From the NCBI GenBank assembly GCA_034769895.1, contig JAWRYS010000717.1:310001-374000 (forward strand): a stretch of 64,000 nucleotides of DNA, written 5' to 3'. Position 1 is the stretch's first letter. The number at the start of each line of letters is the position of its first letter. The notes beneath the pieces are model-generated. The model was not told the DNA's origin. It did no database searches and was given only the letters and a program-made list of their open reading frames with translations. The position numbers were made by a program, and so were the translations under genes. This DNA is from Magicicada septendecula (taxonomy: Eukaryota > Arthropoda > Insecta > Hemiptera > Cicadidae). Below, piece after piece: positions 9,646 through 22,474 of the stretch.

Positions 9646-12600
9646 ATTATTTTTGTTTCCAAAATTGTGGATTCTTGTGACTATGAGCTAAAGAATTCCT
9701 ATGGTTACAATAAAAATATATTACCTTATTCTACGTATACATAAATAATAATGTGTGATGTTACAATCTGTTCTGTGGTGTCGTTAAATGTGTTTTGTAA
9801 GTTCGTGTTTAACTAATAGGTTATATTTAACGTTAACAAGTTTTTAGCAAGTTTCATTTTACTTAAATAATCTGTGAAAGAGAAATATTTGTTTATAGTG
9901 AGATTAATTTACCTTTAGTAAAATTTAGAGTGATCAGGGTTTTGGAAAATAAGTAATTTAATTGTACTTAACACCTCAGCATGACTCGGTGTCTTCGTTC
10001 GTTTGATCGGGTAGGATTTGGCTGCAATAAGTTCTGTTTTCATTAATTTTGGGGCTTCAATGGTTTGGGCATCTTTTTCATAATGTATCTGGATGTTCTT
10101 TTCGGGTAATTTTCCGTTTAATTGCCTTGGATCTCGAGTTGGCTGCTATAAATGGTCGTCTGCTTCTTATGCTGTCATGGTTAAGAACTTTAATTACTTT
10201 TTTACATTATTTTAACAGAAAATCGTTCTTCCCAACATTGGCTTCTGTATTCTCTCAATGACGCTTCACTTCTTTCTAACGGTATTCATCGGTAATCCTC
10301 TTCAACTGCTGTTTCCATGGCAACTGCATGATTTCGATTGGTTGATTTTGAGATGATGTATTGTTATCAAAATTCGAATTCTTCGTATATCTTCTGATTG
10401 CTGTTTTTCCTCTATCTTCCTTCCTGGTTATTAAATATTGTCACTATAGAATTTATTTCCTTTCATAGATTATTTTGATACCCCACAAGTTTGGGTAATT
10501 TTAGATTTTATGTTTTTACAGTTATGTTAATGCTTGTTAATTACATTTCTTTTTGTATACAAATGCTTATTATAATATTTTGTTTTACAAATGCTTTACA
10601 ATTTATTCTTGGTGAATCCTTCACCTCAGATTTGCTAAATTCTTTGTTAATTTGTTATAATTTTTAGTTGTTTGGTTCTGGCAGTTATGCCCTTTCATAG
10701 GCCTGAGTAGCCATTATGTTATTTGACTTATTTCATTTAAATCACATTTTGTTTCAGCCTAATGGGCTTTACTTCGTTATTATTATTGGTTGTGTTGTAT
10801 TTTGAGTCTGTTGGTGTTTTGATTACATGTCAATATTGCTTTCTCTATCTTAATATTTAAAACATAACAATTAGGCTTATGGACTGCAAGTTTCTTTCAG
10901 CCATATCCTATTCATAACATTAAAACGAACAGTTCTTTATAAGTTATTAGGGTTATTATTTTGAATGAGAAATATTATCACTTCCTTCCAACTTATTATT
11001 TGCTAATTTTTTGTTTACAATACATATTATTTTTATTGTGATAAACAACATCACTTTTATGAAATTTATAACTATCCCTTATAACATGGGTGTTTTTGAT
11101 TTGTCTTTAATTTCTTAATTTTTAAACAATCTTTACATTCTCTCCATGTTAACACCTTCAATTTATTCTTTCCTGGGATCCTCCCTTTTAATTACTATCG
11201 GTTATAATTAAACTTAAATCCCTTAAACATCTTTTCTTAAATAATAATGTCATCATCACTTTCCAGTGTTCAGTATATCTTATTCTGTAATTCATACTTA
11301 ATACTATTTTTCACCATATATTTATTCACTGTTAATTTTCCACTTTTAAACCTTTAGTGTTTTTTACAGATTTATTAAGTGTCTATTTTCTTTATTATTC
11401 ACTATTTCTTATAATAGTTATATTCTATATCTTACACTATTCCCATTTATACCTCACCTTCACTTTTAAATTATCTATAGTTAATTATAATTTAATTAGC
11501 GTACCTTCCTTATCACTTCACTTTGGGGTTTTTACACATACACTATTGCACTGTATCACTGTTTATACTATGTGTTTTTTTTAGTGGGTAATCCCTATAC
11601 TTATTTCTCTTTCATTACAATATATCCTTAATACTATTAACAATTTTATGTTCTTACAATACTATTTTTACATCTAATTCTCAATTGGGGTTTAGTTTGC
11701 TTTTTTGTCATTTTAATCTTTAACCTTTTTTAATAGGGTTCCTTCCCTAAATCATTTTGTCCATTAATGGGTAATAACAGTTACTTTTTCCTTTCTCATA
11801 GAGGAATTATTGGTTTGGTTCCAATGTTATTCTTGAGTGCATTATTTCTCCTTCTCCTATGCTTTATTACTTGTTTGTGTATCATTATTGGTTTTCATTT
11901 CTATCTATTTCCCTCCTTCTTCATTTTCATCGTATTTGGTTAATACTTTGGTTTTTCCATCCTCTCCTTTGGGTACATTTCGACGTGTTACATTGGGTCG
12001 TTTAATTCCATGAACTTGTTTCATTTTTGTTTGGGTTTTGGATTTTTTCCTTTTTTTCCTTTGGTTTGGTTACATTCTTGTTTACTCTTCGTGGATCCCT
12101 TCTTCATTTCTTTCCTTTTGTTGGGTCAATCACTTGGGTTAGGTCAAAGTCGTCGTTTGTCGAGTCATAGTTCTTATATTTTATTTAAATTAATCATTTT
12201 TATTTAACATGAAGTATTATTTTAGATTCAATATTGTTTTGTTTATCCCTGGTATTGGGTTGGCTTATTTGTGTTGTAACATAATGCCTCTCCTTGAAAA
12301 TTGATCATTTTGATAAAACACTAGCATAGTTTTTTATGAAATTATCAGTTATATATAATCTTTTTCCTTTTCTTTCTGGTTTGTTTCTCCATTCTTTATA
12401 TCTCTTCTTACTTAATTCATTCCATTTTATTTGGATCTGTTTTTATGTATTTCCATTGGTGTGTTCTCCCTCATACACAATTTTTTCCCTAACTTTTTAG
12501 TAGCTGGTTTCTTCCATTACTACTCATTTTTCTGAGACCAGAGGAACATCATCTCTGCTCAGTTTATTTGATTGCTGGACTTTTCAACAGTCAATCTTAA

Positions 12601-12760
12601 ATACCTTTTTTGTCAACTTGTGACTTAATAATAATTATAATATATTTTGGGATTGTCCACCTTGTGGTTTGTTTTTAGATCACTTTGGCCTTTTACTCAT
12701 TCTTCCTTCCGCTGTACCTTTGCTATATACTGTCATTTGCTCATACAGTTGATTGTTTTT

Positions 12761-14244
12761 ACTTCCATATTCCTTAAGGAATGGAAGTATGGTGATGGCA
12801 AAAAAAATCGTGTTCGAGATTATTGCAGATTCTGATTCTACTACACTCAAAACATGAAAAAAAGTCGTTTTCCGAAAAGTGTCTGTGTGTCTGTCTGTCT
12901 GTGTGTCTGTCTGTCTGTGTGTCTGTCTGTCTGTGTGTCTGTCTGTCTGTAGATTTTTTTTCTATGGCAAACGATAACTGCCGCAAATTCAAACAGAATC
13001 AAATAATTTTTTGCATACAGCCCGGTTTTGCAGAGTTCTCGCGACCTATTGTTTTTGGTGAAGATCGGTTGAGGGAAAGGGGTAGTTTACCTGCAACGGT
13101 TTTTTTTTAGCAAGGGTAATTTTGTTTGTTTGGCAAACGATAACAGCCGCAAATTCAAACAGAATCAAATAATGTTTCGCATACAGCCCTGAATTGTAGA
13201 GTTCTCAAGACCTATTGTTTTTGGTGAAGATCGGTTAAGGGAAAGGGGTAGTTTACCTGTAACGTTTTATGTTTTAACAAGGGTATTTCCTATGGCAAAC
13301 GATAACAGCCGCAAATTCAAACAGAATGAAAAGATTATTTGCATACAGCCCTAAATTGTAGAGTTCTCAATACCTTTTGTTTTTGGTGAAGATCGGTTAA
13401 GGGAAAGGGGTAGTTTACCTACAACGTTTTTTTAACAAGGGTATTTTCTATGGCAAACGATAACAGCCGCAAATTCAAACAGAATCAAATAATTTTCTGC
13501 ATACAGCCCTGATTTGTAGAGTACTCAAGACCTATTGTTTTTGGTGAAGATAGGTTGAGGGGAAGGGGTAGTTTACCAGCAACGTTTTTTATCATGCGTA
13601 TTTTCTATGGCAAACGACAACTGCCGCAAATTCAAACAGAATCAAATAATTTTTTGCATACAGCCCTGATTTGTAGAGTACTCGCGACCTATTGTTTTTG
13701 GTGAAGATCGGTTGAGGGGAAGGGGTAGTTTACCTGCAACGGTTTTTTTTATCAAGGGAAATTTTTTTTTTTGGCAAACGATAACAGCCGCAAATTCAAA
13801 CAGAATCAAATAATGTTTCGCATACAGCCCTGAATTGTAGATTTCTCAAGACCTATTGTTTTTGGTGAAGATCGGTTGAGGGAAAGGGGTAGTTTACCTG
13901 CAACGTTTTTTTAACAAGGGTATTTTCTATGGCAAACGATAACAGCCGCAAGTTCAAACAGAATCAAACAATTTTTTGCATACAGCCCTGATTTGTAGAG
14001 TACTCATGACCTATTGCTTTTGGTGAAGATCGGTTAAGGAGAAGGGGTAGTTTACCTGCAACGTTTTTTTATCAAGCGTATTTTCTATGGCAAACGATAA
14101 CAGCCGCAAATTCAAACAGAATCAAATAATTTTTTGCATACGTCCCTGAATTGTAGAGGTCTCAAGACCTGTCATTTTAGGTGAAGATCGGTTAATAGAA
14201 AGGGGTAGTTTACCAGCAACGGTTTTTTATCAAGGGTAATTTTT
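12761..14244 (+). repeat. 1.47-kb higher-order satellite repeat, copy 1
   Basis: One hairpin/microsatellite module followed by eight monomers. GCATAC-type boxes at 13013, 13179, 13341, 13499, 13656, 13820 and 13978 show spacings of 157-166 bp. The same order of monomer variants recurs at 14245 with an offset of about 1,470 bp. Confidence 0.75.
12878..12951 (+). repeat. GTCT/GTGTCT microsatellite
   Basis: Regular GTGTCTGTCTGTCT higher-order pattern in the first module of block 2. Confidence 0.9.
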
Positions 14245-15711
14245 ACTTCCATATTCCTTAAGGAATGGAAGTATGGTGATGGCAAAAAAAATCGTGTTCG
14301 AGATTATTGCAGATTCTGATTCTACTACACTCAAAACATGAAAAAAAGTCGTTTTCCGAAAAGTGTCTGTGTGTCTGTCTGTGTGTCTGTCTGTCTGTGT
14401 GTCTGTCTGTCTGTCTGTAGATTTTTTTTCTATGGCAAACGATAACTGCCGCAAATTCAAACAGAATCAAATAATTTTTTGCATACAGCCCGGTTTTGCA
14501 GAGTTCTCGCGACCTATTGTTTTTGGTGAAGATCGGTTGAGGTAAAGGGGTAGTTTACCTGCAACGGTTTTTTTTTAGCAAGGGTAATTTTGTTTGTTTG
14601 GCAAACGATAACAGCCGCAAATTCAAACAGAATCAAATAATGTTTCGCATACAGCCCTGAATTATAGAGTTCTCAAGACCTATTGTTTTTGGTGAAGATC
14701 GGTTAAGGGAAAGGGGTAGTTTACCTGTAACGTTTTATGTTTTAACAAGGGTATTTCCTATGGCAAACGATAACAGCCGCAAATTCAAACAGAATGAAAA
14801 GATTATTTGCATACAGCCCTAAATTGTAGAGTTCTCAATACCTTTTGTTTTTGGTGAAGATCGGTTAAGGGAAAGGGGTAGTTTACCTACAACGTTTTTT
14901 TAGCAAGGGTATTTTCTATGGCAAACGATAACAGCCGCAAATTCAAACAGAATCAAATAATTTTCTGCATACAGCCCTGATTTGTAGAGTACTCAAGACC
15001 TATTGTTTTTGGTGAAGATCGGTTGAGGGGAAGGGGTAGTTTACCAGCAACGTTTTTTATCATGCGTATTTTCTATGGCAAACGACAACTGCCGCAAATT
15101 CAAACAGAATCAAATAATTTTTTGCATACAGCCCTGATTTGTAGAGTACTCGCGACCTATTGTTTTTGGTGAAGATCGGTTGAGGGGAAGGGGTAGTTTA
15201 CCTGCAACGCTTTTTTTTATCAAGGGAAATTTTTTTTTTTTTTGCAAACGATAACAGCCGCAAATTCAAACAGAATCAAATAATGTTTCGCATACAGCCC
15301 TGAATTGTAGATTTCTCAAGACCTATTGTTTTTGGTGAAGATCGGTTGAGGGAAAGGGGTAGTTTACCTGCAACGTTTTTTTAACAAGGGTATTTTCTAT
15401 GGCAAACGATAACAGCCGCAAATTCAAACAGAATCAAATAATGTTTTGCATACAGTCCTGATTTGTAGAGTACTCAAGACCTATTGTTTTTGGTGAAGAT
15501 CGGTTAAGGGGAAGAGGTAGTTTACCTGCAACGTTTTTTTATCAAGCGTATTTTCTATGGCAAACGATAACAGCCGCAAATTCAAACAGAATCAAATAAT
15601 TTTTTGCATACGTCCCTGAATTGTAGAGGTCTCAATGACTTTCGATTTTGGTGAAGATCGGTTAAGGGGAAGGGGTAGTTTACCTGTAACCTTATACGTT
15701 TTAACAAGAGT
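14245..15711 (+). repeat. 1.47-kb higher-order satellite repeat, copy 2
   Basis: Repeat of 12761-14244. Shared private variants include CAGCCCGGTTTTGCAGAG after the module and TTTTTTAGCAAGGGTAATTTTG in the next linker. The copy diverges at its end, where a TTCGATTTTGG monomer leads to an AAGTACTTGAAAATTTA spacer and a 3' terminal module. Confidence 0.75.
14364..14419 (+). repeat. GTCT/GTGTCT microsatellite
   Basis: A shorter relative of the 12878 tract in the second copy of the 1.47-kb repeat. Confidence 0.9.
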
Positions 15712-16253
15712 AAAGTACTTGAAAATTTATTTAAACTTTTTGAAACAATGGTAATTGTTAAAAATAAAATAATTTTGTTGCCAGGCAATAAAATTATAAT
15801 TTTTTCATTTTAATGTAATATAATATTTTTCATTTAATACAGCAATAAAAAGGCAGGTAAGGCACAGCCTGGCTGTTTGGCTGAAAATGATTTTAAATAT
15901 AAATCTTAGAATATGGAAGTCATGTATGGTTCTCCATACCGATATTTTTCTATGGTAAACGATAACAGCCACAAATTCAAACAGAATCAAATGATGTTTT
16001 GCATACAGCCCTGTATTGTATAGAGTTCTCAATACCTATTGTTGTTGGTGAAGATCGGTTAAGGGAATGGGGTAGTTTACCAGCAACGTTTTATGTTTTA
16101 TAAGGGTATTTTTTATGGCAAACGATAAGAGCCGCAAATTCAAACAGAATCAAATACATTTTTGCATACAGCCCTGTTTTGTTGAGTACTAAAGACCTAT
16201 TGTTTTTGGTGAAGATCGGTTAAGGGAAACGGGTAGTTTACCGGACACGTTTT

Positions 16254-17338
16254 ACTTCCATATTCCTTAAGGAATGGAAGTATGGTGATGGCAAAAAAAA
16301 TCGTGTTCGAGATTATTGCAGATTCTGTTTCTACTACACTCAAAACATGAAAAAAAGTCGTTTTCCGAAAAGTGTCTGTGTGTGTGTGTGTCTGTCTGTC
16401 TGTCTGTCTGTCTGTGTGTCTGTAGATTTTTTTTCTATGGCAAACGATAACTGCCGCAAATTCAAACAGAATCAAATAATTTTTTCCATGCAGCCCTGAT
16501 TTGCGGAGTACTCGCGACCTATTGTTTTTGGTGAAGATCGGTTGATGGAAAGGGGTAGTTTACCTGCAACGGTTTTTTTTTAGCAAGGGTAATTTTGTTT
16601 GTTTGGCAAACGATAACAGCCGCAAATTCAAACAGAATCAAATAATGTTTCGCATACAGCCCTGAATTGTAGAGTTCTCAAGATCTGTTGATTTTGGTGA
16701 AGATCGGTTAAGGGAAAGGGGTAGTTTACCTGTAACGTTTTATGTTTTAACAAGGGTATTTCCTATGGCAAACGATAACAGCCGCAAATTCAAACAGAAT
16801 CACAAGATTATTTGCATACAGCCCTAAATTGTAGAGTTCTCAAGACCTATTGTTTTTGGTGAAGATCGGTTGAGGGAAAGGGGTAGTTTACCTGCAACGT
16901 TTTTTAACAAGGGTATTTTCTATGGCAAACGATAACAGCTGCAAATTCAAACAGAATCAAATAATGTTTTGCATACAGCCCTGATTTGTAGAGTACTCAA
17001 GACCTATTGTTTTTGGTGAAGATCGGTTAAGGGAAAGGGGTAGTTTACCTGTAACGTTTTATGTTTTAACAAGCGTATTTTCTATGGCAAACGATAACAG
17101 CCGCAAATTCAAACAGAATCAAATAATTTTTTGCATACGTCTCTGAATTGTAGAGGTCTCAATGACTTTCGATTTTGGTGAAGATCGGTTAGGGGGAAGG
17201 GGTAGTTTACCTGCAACCTTTTACGTTTTAACAAGAGTAAAGTACTTGAAAATTTATTTAAACTTTTTGAAACAATGGTAATTGTTAAAAAAAATTTTAG
17301 AATATGGAAGTCATGTATGGTTCTCCATACCGATATTT
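16254..17338 (+). mobile_element. HINE-like element, 1.09 kb (ATATT/AATAT ends)
   Basis: It starts ACTTCCATATT in a monomer linker (CACGTTTT). It contains the TCCTTAAGGA hairpin, a GT/GTCT tract, monomers and the AAGTACTTGAAAATTTA spacer. It ends with AATATGGAAGT, the 3' hairpin and CGATATTT at 17338. A 5'-truncated module (CCTTAAGGAATGG) follows with no gap. Confidence 0.55.
16372..16425 (+). repeat. GT/GTCT microsatellite
   Basis: Compound tract in the 16254 element, GT-rich at its start and GTCT-rich after. Confidence 0.9.
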
Positions 17339-17444
17339 CCTTAAGGAATGGAAGTATGGTGATGGCAAAAAAAATCGTGTTCGAGATTATTGCAGATTCT
17401 GATTCTACTACACTCAAAACATGAAAAAAAGTCGTTTTCCGAAA

Positions 17445-17492
17445 AGTGTCTGTCTGTGTGTCTGTCTGTCTGTCTGTGTGTGTGTGTCTGTA
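17445..17492 (+). repeat. GTCT/GT microsatellite
   Basis: Counterpart of 459-490 in the duplicated segment, longer and with different repeat order. Confidence 0.85.
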
Positions 17493-18436
17493 GATTTTTT
17501 TTTTTTGGCAAACGATAACAGCCGCAAATTCAAACAGAATCAAATAATTTTTTGCATACAGCCCTGATTTGTAGAGTACTCGCGACCTATTGTTTTTGGT
17601 GAAGATCGGTTGAAGGAAAGGGGTAGTTTACCGGTAACGGTTTTTTTTTATCAAGGGTAATTTTGTTTGTTTGGCAAATGAAAAACAGCCGCAAATTCAA
17701 ACAGAATCAAATAATGTTTCGCATACAGCACTGAATTGTAGAGTTCTCACGATCTGTTGATTTTGGTAAAGATCGGTTAAGGGAAAGGGGTAGTTAACCG
17801 GTACCGTTTTATGTTTTAACAATGGTATTTACTATGGCAAACGATAACAGCCGCAAATTCAAACATAATCAAATAATGTTTTGCATACTGCCCTAAATTG
17901 TAGAGTTCTCAAGACCTTTTGTTTTTGGTGAAGATCGGTTAAGGGAAAGGGGTAGTTTACCAGCAACGTTTTATGTTTTTAAGGGTATTTTCTATGGCAA
18001 ACGATAAGAGCCGCAAATTCAAAGAGAATCAAATACGTTTTTGCATACAGCCCTGATTTCTTGAGTACTAAAGACATATTGTTTTTGGTGAAGATCGTTT
18101 AAGGGAAAGGGGTAGTTTACCTGCCACGTTTTTTGTTTTATCAAGGGTATTTTTTATGGCAAACGATAACAGCCGCAAATTCACACAAAATCATATAATA
18201 TTATGCATACAAACCTAAATTGTATAGTTCTCAAGACCTGTCGTTTGTGGTGAAGATCGGTTAAGGGAAACGGGTAGTTTACCTGCAACGGTTTTTTATC
18301 AAGGGTAATTTTTACTTTTTACTTCCATATTCTTTAAGGAATGGAAGTATGGTGATGGCAAAAAAAATCGTGTTCGAGATTATTGCAGATTCTGATTCTA
18401 CTACACTCAAAACATGAAAAAAAGTCGTTTTCCGAA

Positions 18437-18438
<2 letters not shown>

Positions 18439-18530
<92 letters not shown>
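18439..18530 (+). repeat. (GT)46 microsatellite
   Basis: Counterpart of the (GT)49 run at 1107-1204, in the module whose hairpin starts at 18321. Confidence 0.95.
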
Positions 18531-18534
<4 letters not shown>

Positions 18535-19024
18535 TTTTTTTCTATGGCAAACGATAACTGCCGCAAATTCAAACAGAATCAAATAATTTTTTGCATACAG
18601 TCCTAATTTGTAGAGTACTCGTGACCTATTGTTTTTGGTGAAGATCGGTTGAGGGAAAGGGGTAGTTTACCTGCAACGGTTTTTTTTTATCAAGGGAATT
18701 TTTTCTTTTTTGGCAAACGATAACAGCCGCAAATTCAAACAGAATCAAAAGATTATTTGCATACAGCCCTAAATTGTAGAGTTCTCAAGATCTTTGTGTT
18801 TTGGTGAAGATCGGTTTACGGAAAGGGGTAGTTTACCTGCAACGTTTTTTTAACAAGGGTATTTTCTATGGCAAACGATAACAGCCGCAAATTCAAACAG
18901 AATCAAATAATTGTTTGCATACAGGCCTGAATTGTAGAGTACCTAAGACCTGTCGTTTTTGGTGAAGATCGGTTAAGGGAAAGGGGTAGTTTACCTGCAA
19001 CGGTTTTTTATCAAGGGTAATTTT

Positions 19025-19852
19025 ACTTCCATATTCCTTAAGGAATGGAAGTATGGTGATGGCAAAAAAAATCGTGTTCGAGATTATTGCAGATTCTGAT
19101 TCTACTACACTCAAAACATGAAAAAAAGTCGTTTTCCGAAAAGTGTCTGTGTGTCTGTAGATTTTTTTTCTATGGCAAACGATAACTGCCGCAAATTCAC
19201 ACAGAATCAAATAATTTTTTGCATGCAGCCCTGATTTGCAGAGTACTCGTGACCTATTGTTTTTGGTGAAGATCGGTTAAGGGGAAGGGGTAGTTTACCT
19301 GCAACGTTTTTTTAACAAGGGTATTTTCTATGGCAAACGAAAGCAGCCGCAAATTCAAACAGAATCAAATAATGTTTCGCATACAGCCCTGATTTGTAGA
19401 GTGCTCAAGACCTATTGTTTTTGGTGAAGATCGGTTAAGGGGAAGGGGTAGTTTACCAGCAACATTTTTTTATCAAGCGTATTTTCTATGGCAAACGATA
19501 ACTGCCGCAAATTCAAACAGAATCAAATAATTTTTTGCATACTTCCCTGAGTTGTAGAGGTCTCAAGGACTTTCGATTTTGGTGAAGATCGGTTAAGGGG
19601 AAAGGGTAGTTTACCTGCAACCTTTTACGTTTTAACAAGAGTAAAGTACTTGAAAATTTATTTAAACTTTTTCAAACAATGGTAATTGTTAAAAATAAAA
19701 TAATTTTGTTGCCAAGCAATAAAATTAAAATTTTTTCATTTTAATGTACATCATGTATAAGAGAAAATATATCGCGCTTGGCAGGCGATATTAAGATTTA
19801 AATATAAATCTTAGAATATGGAAGTCATGTATGGTTCTCCATACCGATATTT
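19025..19852 (+). mobile_element. HINE-like element, short form, duplicate copy
   Basis: Duplicate of 1699-2526 and the same 828 bp long. It has the same termini, the same inverted repeat in the spacer and the same hairpin. A few substitutions separate the copies, for example GAAAGCAGCC at 19338 against GATAACAGCC at 2019. Confidence 0.6.
19140..19160 (+). repeat. Short GT/GTCT microsatellite
   Basis: Same short tract as at 1816-1833. Confidence 0.8.
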
Positions 19853-19971
19853 ACTTCCATGTTCCTTAAGGAAATGGAAGTATGGTGATGGCAAAAAAAA
19901 TCGTGTTCGAGATTATTGCAGAATATGATTGTACTACACTCTAAACATGAAAAAAAGTCATTTTTCGAAAA

Positions 19972-20040
19972 GTGTCTGTGTGTGTGTCTGTCTGTGTGTG
20001 TGTCTGTGTGTGTGTGTGTCTGTCTGTGTGTCTGTCTGTA
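19972..20040 (+). repeat. GTCT/GT compound microsatellite
   Basis: Counterpart of 2646-2703, expanded by an internal GTGTCTGTCT-type stretch. Confidence 0.85.
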
Positions 20041-21354
20041 GATTTTTTTCTATGGCAAACGATAACAGCCGCAAATTCAAACAGAATCAAATAATTTTTT
20101 GCATACAGCCCTGATTTGTAGAGTACTCGCGACCTATTGTTTTTGGTGAAGATCGATTGAGGGAAAGGGGTAGTTTACCTGCAACGGTTTTTTTTATCAA
20201 GGGTAATTTTGTTTGTTTGGCAAACGATAACAGCCGCAAATTCAAACAGAATCAAATAATGTTTCGCATACAGCCCTGAATTGTAGGGTTCTCAAGATCT
20301 GTTGATTTTGGTAAAGATCGGGTAAGGGAAAGGGGTAGTTTACCTGCAACGTTTTATGTTTTAACAAGGGTATTTTCTATGGCAAACGATAACAGCCGCA
20401 AATTCAAACATAATCAAATACGTTTTTGCATACAGCCCTGATTTCTTGAGTACTAAAGACCTATTGTTTTTGGTGAAGATCGTTTAAGGGAAAGGGGTAG
20501 TTTACCAGCCAGGTTTTTTGTTTTATCAAGGGTATTTTGTATGCCAAACGATAACAGCCGCAAATTCAAACAAAATCATATAATATTTTGCATACTGCCC
20601 TGAATTGCAGAGTTCTCAAGACCTATCATTTTTGGTGAAGATCGGTTAAGGGAAAGGGGTAGTTTACCTACAACGGTTTTTTATCAAGGGTAATTTTTTA
20701 CTTTTTCTATGGTAAACGATAACAGCCGCAAATTCAAACAGAATCAAATGATTATTTCCATACAGCCCTAAATTGTAGAGTCCTCAAGACCTATTGTTTT
20801 TGGTGAAGATCGGTTAACGGAAAGGGGTAGTTTACCTGCAACGTTTTATGTTTTAACAAGGGTATTTTATATGGCAAACGATAACAGCCGCAAATTCTAA
20901 CATAATCAAATGATTATTTGCATACAGCCCTAAATTGTAGAGATCTCAAGACCTGTTGTTTTTGGTGAAGATCGGTTAACGGAAAGGGGTAGTTTACCTG
21001 CAACGTTTTATGTTTTAACAAGGGTATTTTTTCTGTGACGAACGATAACTGCCGTAAATTCAAAGAGAATCAACTAATGTTTTGCATACAGCCCTGAATT
21101 GTAGAGTTCTCAAGACCTATTGTTATTGGTGAAGATCGGTTAATGGAATAGGGTAGTTTACCAGCAACGTTTTATGTTTTGTCAAGGGTGTTTTCTATGG
21201 CAAACGATAACAGCCCCAAATTCAAACAGAATCAAATAATTGTTTGCATACAAGCCTGAATTGTAGAGTACCCAAGACCTGTCGTTTTTGGTGAAGATCG
21301 GTTAAAGGAAAGGGGTAGTTTAGTAGCAAAGGTTTTTTTCAAGGGTAATTTTTT

Positions 21355-22474
21355 TCCATAGTAGACGATAACAGCCGCAAATTCAAACAGAATCAAATGA
21401 TGTTTTGCATACGGCTTTGTATTGTAGAGTTCTCAATACCTGTTGGTGTTGGTGAAGATCGGTTAAGGGAAAGGGGTAGTTTACCAGCAACATTTTATGT
21501 TTTAACAAGGGTAATTTTTTATATGACGAACGATAACTGCCGTAAATTCAAACAGAATCAACTAGGTTTTTGCATACCTTTTTGAACTAAAGAGAACTCA
21601 AGGTCTGTTGATTTTGTTGAAGATCGGTTAAGGGAAGGGGTAGTTTATCAGCAACGTTTTATGTTTTAAAAAGGGTAATTTTTTTATGACGAACGATAAC
21701 TGCCGAAAATTAAATGAGAATAAAATAATTTTTTGCACTCTTTCCTGAGTTGCAGAGAGCTCAAGGTCTATTGATTTTGGTGAAGATAGTTAAGGGAAAG
21801 GGGTAGTTTACCTGCAACATTTTATGTTGTAACAAGAGAAATGTTTCCATGACGAACGATAACTGCCGCACATTCAAACAGAATCAAATATTTTTTTGCA
21901 TGCTTCCCTGAATTGTAGAGGACGGAAGGTCTGTTGATTTTGGAGAAGATCGGTTAAGAGAAAGGGGTAGTTTACCTGAAACATTTTATGATTTAACAAG
22001 AGTAAAGTACTTAATTTTTATAAATAAAGTATCCTGATAAGGAGCTCATAGTAATCCACTGTAGGAAACGTAGATGAAATATCTATAAATGAAGAGGTTA
22101 TGTGAACGGGGTGGGGGTAATTTTCTATTATTAAAAATTATAGTTGAAGGTGGAGGGGAGAATTTTTTATATGTGTACTACGTTATCGGCACCAAAGAAG
22201 TAGTTTTTTGTTAAAATTGCTTCCCGGGCTCTTGAGCCGTAGTTCAATGTTTTCTGCAAAACCAAACTTTTCGGCAGTGCATCGACTGCCATCATCGGTG
22301 AAAATCGAGTGCGAAAACGTGAGGTGGTATACGTTAGTGACCACAGTACTGTGGTTAATGCTGAAGCAATAAGTAGAAAGACGTAGTTTCTATGGAAATA
22401 TTTCATTTCGAATATGATTTTAAATATAAATCTTAGAACATGGAAGTCATATATGGTTCTCCATACCGATATTT
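21355..22474 (+). repeat. 1.12-kb internal duplication, block 2, first copy
   Basis: Equivalent of 4019-5138, with the same 3' module ending CGATATTT at 22474 and the same imperfect hairpin. The non-satellite segment lies at about 22020-22430. Confidence 0.75.

Larger units (their letters stand above)
6261..12760. repeat. 6.5-kb macrosatellite unit 1 (isolated)
   Basis: A single 6,500-bp unit flanked on both sides by HINE-like satellite. It begins T-ATTTATTCATATG and ends GATTGTTTTT. Left arm 6262-7476 and right arm 9646-12760 are T-rich on the plus strand with no supported gene. The centre holds the gag-like ORF, leader and LTR-like segment on the minus strand. The left half is almost identical to unit 2. 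The right half carries its own variants, for example TTTATCCCTGG near 12240 and CTCATACACAA near 12470. Confidence 0.9.
14245..15947 (+). mobile_element. HINE-like element (ATATT/AATAT ends)
   Basis: It starts ACTTCCATATT at 14245 (or at 12761 if the internal 1.47-kb duplication is counted). It ends with AATATGGAAGT, the GTATGG/CCATAC hairpin and CGATATTT at 15947. Satellite then resumes as TTCTATGGTAAACG, so the element appears nested between T residues of a host monomer linker. Confidence 0.5.

Noticed and set aside
6882-12207. Short plus-strand ORFs (60-95 codons) in the T-rich arms of every unit
   Set aside because: They are Phe/Leu/Ser-rich products of T-rich DNA without domains; their presence in every unit follows from copying, not constraint.
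6261-12760. Reading the 6.5-kb unit, rather than the satellite, as the inserted element
   Set aside because: The T-count arithmetic alone fits both, but the satellite ends show paired inverted repeats and a 3' hairpin, while the 6.5-kb unit has no terminal repeats and recurs head-to-tail elsewhere.
12761-16991. CRISPR-like array
   Set aside because: Repeats are contiguous 157-167-bp monomers with no unique spacers, in a eukaryotic context.
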